From Phyllostachys edulis (lineage: Eukaryota > Streptophyta > Magnoliopsida > Poales > Poaceae): a stretch of DNA of 64,000 bases. Positions 32,812 through 42,986 of this stretch are shown in pieces. Position 1 is the stretch's first letter. Each line of letters begins with the position of its first letter. The notes under the pieces are model-generated. The model saw nothing but the letters and a program-made list of their open reading frames with translations. It ran no database searches and had not been told where the DNA came from. The translations under genes were made by a program, and so were the position numbers. The stretch is from contig CM070548.1 of assembly GCA_036346405.1 (NCBI GenBank), positions 65,620,877 to 65,684,876 on the forward strand. The letters run 5' to 3'.

Positions 32812-33702
32812 CGCCGCGCGTTGGCCTCCTCACGTCGCCTTCCCCGACGCCGAAGAGGGGAACGAAGAGCTTGGGATTTTTTGGGTCAAGTCCTTGATAG
32901 TCTTTGTATTTGTGCTTTTGCTTAAGTGAGGACGCTTGGGTTTACCTTTTCCACATTGATCCTTTTGAGGGGAGGGCAATTTTGATGAACTGACGTGGGA
33001 CATCAAAATTTCAATGCCGCTAGAGGGATTTTATACGAATTTGCAGAAATTTCCTGGCACGCTCCGTTTATTCCCACAGGAATTATATTGTTTTCTGTAA
33101 AATTATTGTGCTCCAAGCTGGACCTAAACAATTTATGCTCCGTTTGGAACGCGAGAATATTTTGAATTCTTTCGAGAGTTGTACTTTTTTTGTTCAAAAT
33201 TTCCATAAAATCCCCACGTTCTATATGGACGACGCGAGAAAAATTATGCATTGCAAACAGGGACAAGTTACTATAACACTTCTCATGCTTGTAGAGACTA
33301 GAGAGCCCCGACATGCAATGGGGAATGCATGTCTGTTTCTCATAAGTGTGGCATTACTGAGCACAGTTTAAGGTGAAGTCCAGGTCTGGCACCTTATGAA
33401 GCACACACATTCAGTAACTTTCCCAAGGTTTCATTATTCCAAACCTGAAAGCATCCTAGCAGGAACCAAGCTAGCGAATGAACAAGTAACCAGCAAATGG
33501 ACCTGTCCTACAACGCTGACTCCATTCACTACTTCTATGACAGGAAACGCAGACACTCCAACAATGCTTAGACATAAGCAGAAATACACTGTACAAAATC
33601 ATGAAAAGACCAATATATAGCTCCTTCCATCTCCAAGAACAGTGACAAGAATCCTGATTTGCATAATGAAACTCAACAGCTATGCCACCACAGCACTACT
33701 TG
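32812..33702. other. Spacer: TMEM50 promoter side and 3' region of the small protein gene
   Basis: Upstream of the TMEM50 start (32811) the leader is GC-rich to about 32870, then AT-rich. Around 33060-33260 are GCTCCGTTT-type motifs in both orientations (33061, 33137), which may be a decayed MITE. The 3'-UTR of the next minus-strand gene lies at the right end. No further gene is seen. Confidence 0.4.
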
Positions 33703-34871
33703 CTAGGTGGTTTTCGTTTTGGAAGTCCGGTGATCATTGGCGAGGCGCGAGCTCTGGAGACCCTCCACAATCGCTGCCACTGCACGGTCTCCCTTCTCTA
33801 AGACTTGCTCCAGCACTTCCACCTTCTCCAGCAGCTGTTCAGCATTCGTATTCGTGCAGGTCACCAGCTTATCTGCAGTCTTCAACGCCGTGCACAGCTA
33901 GAGATTGAGGGGGAGAGAGAGAGGAGCAAAATTGTTAGTTTGCATGAAGCCATTGAATTAAAGTAGGCAATTACAGTGTACGGCGCATGAAAAACAAAAG
34001 GGAAAGAAGGAACCACACCTTCAGCATCAAGGAAGGCCACGAAGGATCATTCTCTCGTAGCGACTTCACCAAATTGTCATAGTGTTCCTGATATGATGAT
34101 GAACAGGCACAAATTAATTACATTTGTGAGTTGAGAAGGATCCAGGCCGAGATAACTAAGAACTAGTGTCCCTTTTATTGGATTGAATTGATGAACTGAA
34201 CAACCTTTCATGAACTGGTGGTGGAGGACTCTTTCATTTGTACGAAACACTTAATTTGAGGATTAGGCAGACAGCAAACATGAGCAATGGCAATCACATC
34301 TAACTAAAATTGCAGCAACTCAACCATATATATATCTGCTCTTGTCACTTGTGGATAAAATTGGCGAAGTGACCAAGCACAAGATATATCTGAACCTACG
34401 TTGCATGAGACCACCTTAATTAAGGCAGCATCTATCTCAATTAAGTCGAGCTCTTCTAAGTTGTAGATTATTTATCCCATCAATCTATGGCAGGTAGATG
34501 CGTCACACAGAAGAACAACTGAGTAACTCACGGGCAACTCATGGAAACAAATCAGTTACTGGACGCGAGATTCGGAAACTGAATTCGAAGGAGCAAGAAA
34601 CACGCATACGATGGACGGATGAATCAATGGATGCCGACGAAACCAAGAACGGGGAGGAGGAAGAAGCCAAGAAGGGAGCCACACTCGCCCCAAAGAGCCC
34701 GCGCTGGTCGGACGGGTCGGCTTCCTCCACCTGCTGCGCCGCCAAGGGGGAGGAGGGGACGGACGCATCTCCTCCGCCGCTGCCGGCGAGGTGGTCATCG
34801 CCGGCGCTATCGACGGCGAGGTCGCTGAAGAGATCGCCGATGGTCAGCAGCGGGCCTCCGACTCCCCGCAT
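33703..34871 (-). CDS. Small conserved plant protein with a C-terminal coiled coil, three exons, 134 aa
   Basis: Exons on the minus strand: 34871-34731, 34087-34019 and 33897-33703, all phase 0 with GT-AG introns. It begins MRGVGGPLLTIGDLFSDLAV. A Ser/Gly/Asp-rich linker is followed by the block EHYDNLVKSLRENDPSWPSL, then LCTALKTADKLVTCTNTNAE and a heptad-like helix (QLLEKVEVLEQVLEKGDRAV). The tail is basic (SKTKTT). I recognise this as a conserved angiosperm protein without an assigned function. There is no enzyme motif, transit peptide or membrane span. The middle block and coiled coil suggest a protein-binding role, which is inference. The gene model needs the splice at CAGCAG|GTGGAGG; reading through it gives a frame with no family likeness. 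Confidence 0.75.
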
Positions 34872-35120
34872 CTCTCTGGCCTCGCCTCTCCCGACGAAGG
34901 GTGCGGACTCGGTCCACGTTTGTATGGTCCTAAAACGGTCGCTTTACCAGCGCAATGACGAAAACGTGTATTTTACGCCTTCATACCTGACAAACGTATC
35001 TGAGCTCGGGATAAAGAATACGCCGTAAGAACCAAATTTGCAACGTGTGAAAAACCGTCAGATTTTATTAAAGAGGTACACCACGGTGTAGGCGTGTAGC
35101 ACAAAGGATGTATATACTCT
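34872..35120. other. Promoter-side spacer of the small protein gene
   Basis: Short GC-rich leader, then AT-rich sequence up to the CACTA element. No TATA box could be assigned with confidence. Confidence 0.35.
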
Positions 35121-35421
35121 CACTACTACAGAAAAGGCTTTCAGAGAGCGGTTCAAAAGGATCATCGCGAGCGGTTTATGGCCGTCTAAGTTTATGGTCG
35201 ATGATGACGTGAGGTAATCACGAGCGGTTTTGAACCGTCTGTGATGAATCTTTACTGAGCGGTTTGTGATTCAAACCGTCTGCGATAATAATATCATAGG
35301 CGATTTGACCACAAACAAATGCGTGATAAGTATATATCATGAGCGGTTTGATCACAAACCGTCGTGATAAGTACATATCACTGAGCGGCTTGTGGGCTGG
35401 GCAAATGCTGTGATGACTTTT

Positions 35422-36065
35422 CTTTATAAAGCCCCAGCGGTGGCATGCTTGTACCATTAAATCGGCATCATATATATTATATATATATATATATTGTTAT
35501 AATATCTCTCGGCCACTTTGGGGGATCGTCCATTGACATGAGAAGGATGAGGCGGTAGCCACGGGCAACCTTATTGAGCCCTGCGGGTTTAAGAAGTATG
35601 GATGCAAAGAGGCGTTAGGACATCCAATTACGGATTGGGCGTGGCTATGTTCGAAAGTGTCATTGATCGCACGATACTCATTGGGAAGTGGCATCATGTA
35701 TTAGCAACCAACCATTCTTGAGCATGTAATCGTCTTTAATTGTTGCTTGGTGTTCTTGTTGGCTTTAAAGACAATTACATGCTCAAGAATTGTTGGTTGG
35801 CGATAGATGATGCCACTTCGATCAAGTAGTTAGCATCAACGTTACTTCTGAACATATCGACGTCAATCCGGTAATTGGATGTCCTAACGCTCTCCTTGCA
35901 TCCATACTTTTTAAACTTACGAGGGCTCAATGAGGTTGCGTGGATCTTGTCTCATTCTTCTCATGCTTTGCGTGGGCGACCCGAAAGTGGTGAGGACTAC
36001 GAATAATATATATATGATGTCGGTTTTAATGGCACAAATGACCCTTTGCTTGGAGACTTTATAGA
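35422..36065. repeat. Long inverted repeat (about 300-bp arms, 20-bp loop) inside the CACTA element
   Basis: The left arm is about 35422-35740 and the right arm 35762-36065. Matching blocks include GCATCCATACTT/AAGTATGGATGC, GTCCTAACGC/GCGTTAGGAC, ACATGCTCAAGAAT/ATTCTTGAGCATGT and CACTTTGGG/CCGAAAGTG. If transcribed it would fold into one long imperfect hairpin. An AT microsatellite (35467-35494) sits in the left arm and a shorter one in the right. Confidence 0.75.
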
Positions 36066-36132
36066 GAAGATTATGAATGGAATGGTAGGGCGTGCTTGGT
36101 GCATAAAGAGGTAGGAGAACTTGACCAAGCAT

Positions 36133-36410
36133 GAACAAGGGACTATTAATATGAACTAATTATCAATTCAATTTGACATAAGACTATTGACACCATTACA
36201 TCACGAGCAAGGGACTATTAATATGAACTAATTATCAATTCAATTTGACATAAGACTATTGACATCATTACATCACACAACAAGGGACTATTAATATGAA
36301 CTAATTATCAATTCAATTTCAACATAAGACTATTGACATCATTACATCACGAGCAAGGGACTATTAATATGAACTAATTATCAATTCAATTTCACATAAG
36401 ACTATTAACA
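36133..36410. repeat. 72-74-bp tandem repeat, four copies
   Basis: Units beginning GAGCAAGGGACTATTAATAT start at 36133, 36205, 36277 and 36351. They differ at a few bases (the third starts ACAACAAGGG). They are AT-rich and end in CATTACATCAC. A shorter GAGCAAGGGG relic occurs near 36521. Confidence 0.85.
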
Positions 36411-38310
36411 TCATTGAGCGGTTCATTAGCAAGAGAACAAGACCAAGAGTGTCCAAACCCACCACACCAATAGTAGCCCTCGGCATCCATCGCAGAGCAC
36501 TAGCTAGCCATTTTCATCACGAGCAAGGGGTAGAGACAGAGAGGACCTTAGTGCAGCGCAACCACGGTGGCGACCCGCCACCAACACAACCCTCATCCAT
36601 TTCCTTTACCTTGCATAAATCACACAAACATCGGGACACAACTTAAGGCTCGTGCATAAAAATCAAACTCAACAAAAGACATTAAGCTAACAGATCTAGA
36701 GGAGAATAGAGGAGGATGGGAAAGCAAAGCTGGCGAGGCCTAGCGAGGCGCAAAGGGTCGGCGGCGGCGGCGAGGTCGGCGGCGGCGTCGAGGTGGGGAG
36801 GAACGAGTTAGAGGCGGCGCAAACCTAGCGGAGGCTGAGGAGTGGCGAGTTTGGGCTTCACCGTGGTTGTGGCACAATGGTGTGTTGCAAAAGACACTCT
36901 TATCGTCACGAGTGTCTTTTGCGATGTCACCAGATATCTCTCAACCGTCGGCGACAGGAAGAATAAGCGGCGTCGATGGCAGCGGGGAGGAGCAGACGAG
37001 TAAGACCATTGAGGCGAGTGACGAGTTAGGCGCAAACCCTAGCGGCCGGTGGGTAGCTCCTACTTATAAAGAGACTTATCACGAGCGATTCTATTATGGG
37101 CAAATCGGTGATAATTATCACTGACGGTTTCATAATAGAACGATCCGTGATATGGTACATATCACGACGGTTCCATAATAAAACCGTCGTGATATGTCGT
37201 ATCACGAGCGGTTCCATAATGGGCTATCGTGAAATGGTTTTTCTCAAGTATATTTATCTTGTATATACACTTACATGACATGAAGAAATTACATGTTTAT
37301 ATTAAAAAAGCGAAACCTATAATTAAACCGGGTTTTTCTAGTGGCGGAGGTAAGGTCGCTATCTCCATTTGCAATACTTCATAGGCGGCGGTGTCGGCAT
37401 CGGACGATTCTCGATCATTAGCGAGCGAAGCACGAAATCGTCCACTGGTTGACGCGCTCGTTCGAGTGTCTCCGAAGACCCTCGGTGTTGAACCAAGAAG
37501 AATTGAGCCCATAGGCTCTCTTCCTTGCTTGAGGGTCTCGGCTTTGTCGACTTCGATGCTTTGCCGCCTCGATTACGGTCCAAGTGACGGCAAGCCTCTT
37601 GGAGGCGTGCAACGTCGTTTTGGAGGACTACGTCGATGATGCGTAAACTTCGCCGAAAGTGGGAGATCACCGGAAGACACGGCGGAGGAGGATGTCAAGG
37701 CGGCGGAAGGTGGCCGTCACTGCTCAAAATTCTCCGCCGGCGGAGGTGAAGACAACATGATGATCAAGCAGTGTTCTTCCGCAAGACAGTTCAACTTACA
37801 CCGAGAGAGCTGCTCGTGCAGTCTTGGCGGAAGGCCATCAATGCCGCGACAAGAAAGAGGCGACTATTTACATTTTTTATAAGTATGTGGGGATGATCAT
37901 CTTAGATGGCGGATGATCTTTTTATAAAATAAGGAATAAATTCGGGCGTGAGGCGAAGAGACGCGTCGGAGGCCGAGCGGATCGATGCGATGAAGAGGCG
38001 TGTCGGGGCCGGCGGATGGCGGCGAACGAGCGCGCCGGCGATGAAGAAACTCACCGTGGATCACGAGCGGTTATTGTTAAGAACCGTCTGTGATACTAAT
38101 AATATTACGAGCGGTTCTTATTTAGAACCGAATGCGTGATCTCACTGACGGTTTTAACATGAACCGTCGTGATATTCTCTTCACGAGCGGTTTTAAGCGC
38201 GGCGAAATGCTGACGGTCTCTAAACCAAAACCGTGCAGTGATTGAATGTACCGACGGTTTTGGTCAACCGTCTGTGATGAGGCGTCCAATATTAGCTTTT
38301 TCTAGTAGTG

Positions 38311-38950
38311 TGTTAATTTCAACTAATTCTACATCTCTTTGTACGAGTACCTACAGAAACAATTTAGTGATGATACACTGGTCCAGAATCCCAATGTCCT
38401 CCCTTATCATACACGTACAAGATAGCTTTTACAGAGAACAACATTCTTCGCATCGTGGGCAGGCATGCAGACGAACGTCAGGTTCACTTCGAGCTGATTT
38501 GCTCGCCAGTGGAAATTACTCACTCCTGCTGCTCCTGTCTGCGAGGGGAACGAGAATCTCGATCAGTTGGGAATTTATTTGGAGTAGCCAACTTCGGTTC
38601 CAAATTGCAGCGACGTGTCATTGTTCCTATGCACTCTAGGAGTAATTGAACTGCATATATAGATCTTTAAATGTGTATGATTACTGGAGGCCTGCTAGAG
38701 ATGAGAGACTGACAGTGATATCTTCATTTGCTCAAGAATTTGTGTAGTTTCCATTTCAGAGGAGCACAGGACCTGTCTATATATCTTTTTCATTGTTTAC
38801 TTTAGTTGGTTTAGGGGCTCGATTGAAGGGTAATCTAGCTCTACAATGCACAATATATGTGCATAAACCCAGAGAAGAATTAAACAGGATCGTGGGAATT
38901 TGTCATTTCGGCAGGCAGCTCCAATGTAATAGATTCATGTGTGTGATAGC
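38311..38950. other. Spacer and 3'-UTR of the thioredoxin-like gene
   Basis: No coding sequence or repeat recognised. The part nearest 38950 should be the 3'-UTR of the minus-strand gene. Confidence 0.4.
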
Positions 38951-39835
38951 TTACTCCGGCGAGGTGTACTTCCGAATTGCGGCGGTGATCCTCTCCTTGT
39001 CCCTCGTCGGGAACGCCTCCAGCAAGACCCCATTCTTGTAGAAATGGAACAGCGGCACCACCTGCACGCGAGAGACGAATCCATGCACGCGACGGACAAA
39101 CATCAGCTAGCTCGCCTAATTGGTTAAGTAATTAGACGCCAAACTGATTACTCCAATTATCTACGACTACGAGTGATTCAAGAACACGATCCACATCGAT
39201 AACCTGCAGCAGATGCACGTACCTTGATGCGGAGCCTGTCTGCCACCTCCGACTGCTCCTCGTACTCATCGATAACCTGTGCATGTTTTCGTCAACAAAT
39301 TAATGGGAATCATTGCTGCTTGGACACTGGCTGGGAAGTAACACTAATCAAGAAGATGAATGGACGCGGCAATGGCGTGTGGCAGAGTACGGACGTTGTG
39401 CTTGAGGAAGATGACGGGGGAGCCGTCGTCGCCGGAGCCCTTACAGAGCTTCATGAAGCCCTGCTCGATGTACTTGCAGCTGCCGCACGACGGCCGGTAG
39501 AAGTCCACCACCACCAGCGCGCCCGTCGCCTTCGCCCGCTCCAGGGTGTGGAGAAACTCCTCGTCCGTCTTGAACTCCGTCACGCAGTCCACCGGGCAGA
39601 ACTCCTCGTCGTCGTCCCCCTCCTCCTCCTCCACGGGGGGCAGACCCAGCAGCGAGCCGTTCGTGCTCCCGACGCCTTCCTCGCCTTCGCTGTTGGCCGT
39701 CGACACGGAGGCGGCGACGTGGAGGTGGGTTCTTGGGAAAGGGATGGTGCAAGGCGGGAGGAAGCGGCCTGAGGTGGTAGTGGTGGTGGTGGGGAGGAGG
39801 GAGAGGGAGGGGAGGGGAAGGGAGGAGGCGATCAT
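38951..39835 (-). CDS. Thioredoxin-like protein (thioredoxin-like 4 type, plastid), three exons, 201 aa
   Basis: Exons on the minus strand: 39835-39395, 39276-39223 and 39061-38951, all phase 0. Residues 1-45 are Ser/Thr/Pro-rich with few acidic residues (LPTTTTTTSGRFLPP), a probable chloroplast transit peptide. An acidic stretch (VEEEEGDDDEE) follows, then FCPVDCVTEF and the thioredoxin fold: VVVDFYRPSCGSCKYIEQGF with the redox pair CGSC at 117-120 in place of WCGPC, then VIDEYEEQSEVADRLRIK and the cis-proline VVPLFHFYKNG. The end is IRKYTSPE. These features match thioredoxin-like 4 of rice and Arabidopsis as I remember it. It should reduce or oxidise target disulfides in plastids; the target is unknown. 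Length is normal. The start is the first ATG after a tiny upstream ORF. Confidence 0.9.
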
Positions 39836-39843
39836 GGCTGCAT
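39832..39843 (-). promoter_or_regulatory. Minimal upstream ORF overlapping the thioredoxin-like start codon
   Basis: On the minus strand ATG CAG CCA TGA (39843-39832): the stop TGA shares two bases with the main ATG (39835-39833) in the string ATGATC. Ribosomes that stop here could restart at once at the main codon. Confidence 0.5.
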
Positions 39844-41760
39844 TGTGGTGGTGTCTCGGGGTGTTGTGGATATTGCTTGGGATTTTTTTTTTCTTTTTTT
39901 CTGTTTTGAGAAAAGATATTTATTGTTTTGTGTGTATTGTGGTTGAGAGAAGGAAAAAAGATTTGTTTTTGTGGCTGGGATTGGTTCGAGAGTATGTGCA
40001 AAGTCTTTGATAATTTTGGTTGTCCTTTACTTTCACAAGAATGTCGAGATGATATTTTGACATAATGCTATATTTGATGGATATTTTATACTTTGGATGA
40101 GGTGTTTTGTGTAAAATACTTTTTTTTTATTAGGATTGGCTAAAAATTGCTCGTACGGTGATGTGACAATGGGTGTCTCGATCTTTCGATGAGAATGATA
40201 ACTTGATTTGAGGAGACGACTCTTACGATTCAGCTATCAATCATACACGACCAATATGCTCCGCAATCGTTGAACCAACTCCGAGATTATTATCAATCTT
40301 GCTAGAAGCACGATTGACCTGTTCATGAAGATCAATTCCTGCAAGCAATCAGAGAACAAGCAAGAACGTGGAAGATAAGCATTCTGAAATTGTAAATAGG
40401 AATAAGCTTTATATTGAAAAGTGGAGTTCCGAAGAACAATGTCGTTGTTGTACTAGTCGAATAAGAGAACAATGTATAAAGTAGCATAAGCTAAACTTCA
40501 ATATAACAAAACCCCATTTTAGCAAAGGGGGCGGCAGCTCCTATATGAGGAATTGCGGCCAAGAAAGGTGGGTGCCCGCATGAGGGGGGGGGGGGGGCAG
40601 GTAGGTGGGTACCCTAGGGAGATGCGGCCAAAGTGGTCAAATTGATTACATGGGCCAGGCCCAACACTTAGGGGTGCAACACCTCCTTTTGATGATTGCT
40701 GCGCATAGACAGAGAACCTGAAAGTGGGGCTGGATCTGTTGGAAATGCCTCGTCGTAAGCTTTCCATCAAGTACTTATACACCTCCAATGGACTACGTAT
40801 GTGAGAATTATGCATGTTTTAAGTCGGTGCTGTCAGGCTGACTCCAAATTGATCTAGAATTGAAACTGAATCGACCTGCATTTGTTGTGGTAGTAGTGTT
40901 GCTCCCCTTGCCTTGGTTCCTGAGTAGAATAACATCACAAAACTTAGATAGTAATCCATCCTCAATAGAACAATTATAAACTCCTAGAAACGAAGTTATC
41001 TGATAATTTAGTTGACGAGCACGTGCTCTGGTGATTGGTCCTTGCATATCAAGTTGAGGAGTAGAAGCAATAGGTATGATTGTATCAGTGAAAAAGGTGT
41101 CCTCATCATATGATTACAAAAAAAAATCAAACTTTAAGCTACTCGTTTATACCTCGATATATGTACCCTGGTTAGGGTTTTGAGGTTCATCAAGCCCCCA
41201 ATTGTGGCAGGCTAGCAATGGGGCACCAATAACCGCGGAATCGAAGGCTGGTGGTAAACGAGGTCAGCAAAGGACAATGAAGGTGATGAGGACGGATTTA
41301 GATCCTCTGTATTACTGCAGAGATTTTCACTGTGTGAACGACACTTTGCGGCGATGATGTAGGCAATACTGTAGCAACAACGAAATATTTACGGTAGCAA
41401 TTTTACTGTAACAAAACCCACTGTAGCTATTGATCTCGACCTTTTAGTTTTTTATCGGATGGTGTCACGGTGGAGATCGTTTCTAATGCTATCCACTATA
41501 GATTCTCTGTATTGAATCCTTTACTGCAGAAGATCCCAATCCGATGAAGATGGTGCAATGACCACAGTGACAGTTGGAAGGGGCGTCGGAGGTACGGTGG
41601 TTGGGGCCCAACGTCGATGGTCGTGAAGGAAGTGGGGGCCACAGCGGGGAGGCGAGAGAGGCAATGGGGAGGACAGTCCGCAACAACGCATGACTCGTCG
41701 ATGCACAAGGTAAAGCATCTTTGCACGTAAAAGTTGCAGCGGCTGGGGGTTGTGTGACAA
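39844..41760. other. Upstream spacer of the thioredoxin-like gene with degenerate repeats
   Basis: Contains a run of 14 G at 40584-40597 and T-rich tracts at 39885-39900 and 40120-40130. Around 41285-41530, inverted CTCTGTATTACTGCAGAGAT and CTCTGTATTGAATCC-type ends look like a decayed MITE. A related CTGCAGAGATC-type sequence occurs at about 49022-49055. Sequence at 40150-40830 looks repeat-like (GGCCAGGCCCAACACTTAGG) but could not be assigned. No gene supported. Confidence 0.35.
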
Positions 41761-42986
41761 CCTCTGGTTTTTAAGTGATATAGATTGTAAACATGGATTC
41801 TGGTATTATCGGTTCTAGGACGATTTTTAGGAAAAACTTCAATTATGTTATGTTTGTCCAATATGACTTTGTTCAGCAAATACAGTGTTTGGAATGTGTC
41901 ATTATGCTTCCCTTGATTGTGACTTAAGTGAGCTTTCTATCAAACTAATGTTGTTCTTGTGATGGGAAATTCTTGTCAAAGTGAAAAGAGAGATCATTAG
42001 GAGCACAAGAACTCCTTTTCAAAAGGGAAGCAACTCTTTTAAGTTTCTGTAGTTAAAACATAGGCAATAGCATCTTAGCATTGTTCTGCACTTCTGCTTC
42101 ATGACTGCATGTAGCAGATATTCTGCTATAATCTGCATATACCATGCTACAGTATGTCCTGCTGATAGATGAATCTCCATGCAGAGAACCGCACACCACA
42201 CTTTTAATTCCCAGGCAGGTAATATTCTTACCGCCCACAAGCATATTACCAAAATACAATTTCTTTCTTCCAATAGGTGCACCAAATAGATTCTTTATTT
42301 CTTCCAATTGGTGCAATAATGGATTTTGCCCCCAAAAATGTTGTGACAACTAATAACAATAGCCACAAGGCAGAATGGAGAAACATATATCTTGTTAGCA
42401 AGATCATGTACATTATACACATTCACGAAGATGTCTTGCTGATGAATCACAACTGTTTGAAAGAATTTCTTTAGATGCTAATTACATTGGAGTTAGGAAA
42501 GGCTGGGCTTCAACAGGGATGAATATTTCTCGACCATACTTTAAGGTCGGCCTGGAAAAAAATTCAATGTACTCACCTAGTCCTAATTGAGAATCACAAT
42601 GTCGTTGCTGTTCATCAGAGCTCTATACGATCAGTAATTCACATTGCAGTTGATCTTATAACAGACATTTCATGCCATTCCTCACCAATGATCTTTCGAT
42701 CTGTATGTGCCATCATGGTCAAATGATTTGAGTAAAGCTGTTGAGCAAGAAGCTTGCTGTATACCATTTAGAGACAAGGCATGCTTCTCACTTCAAATGG
42801 CATAAAAGCTATTCAATGGTAACCACCTCCCCACTGGTAATTCATACTTCATTCTGGATCAAAACTCTAAGACAGCCCATGTGATCAAGGAAGTGCCAAA
42901 ACAATGGGAAATACTACAAAATCGTTGGCTCTTGGGGGCTGGGGCATTGTAAGGTCAGTAGCTTCCGGGTAACTCTACCTTGATGA
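41761..42986. other. Region downstream of the PP2C gene
   Basis: The part from about 42480 to 42986 is probably the PP2C 3'-UTR. At 42353-42053 (minus) there is an open frame of 98 codons with normal-looking composition (LEEIKNLFGAPIGRKK, then LYFGNMLVGG), but I do not recognise it and see no convincing splice partners. It may be a gene fragment. Confidence 0.35.

Larger units (their letters stand above)
35121..38310. mobile_element. Non-autonomous CACTA (En/Spm) element, 3.2 kb
   Basis: The left end CACTACTACAGAAAAGGC and right end AGCTTTTTCTAGTAGTG are inverted repeats with the diagnostic CACTA. Flanking triplets (TCT and TGT) match at two of three bases. Both subterminal regions (35150-35440 and 37070-38280) are packed with GAGCGGTTT...AAACCGTC(T)GTGAT motifs in both orientations, the transposase-binding pattern of this superfamily. 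No transposase is present. The interior holds a long inverted repeat, a 72-bp tandem array and gene-like GC-rich sequence (36700-37050, 37330-37860) without a recognisable product. Confidence 0.85.

Noticed and set aside
37359..37670. 103-codon minus-strand frame in the CACTA element (ARLQEACRHLDRNRGGKASK)
   Set aside because: Looks gene-like but no domain is recognised and overlapping frames are equally open; it could be a captured fragment, not enough to call.
41521..41879. Overlapping frames with Pro/His-rich products
   Set aside because: Compositional, next to a probable decayed MITE; no conserved motif.
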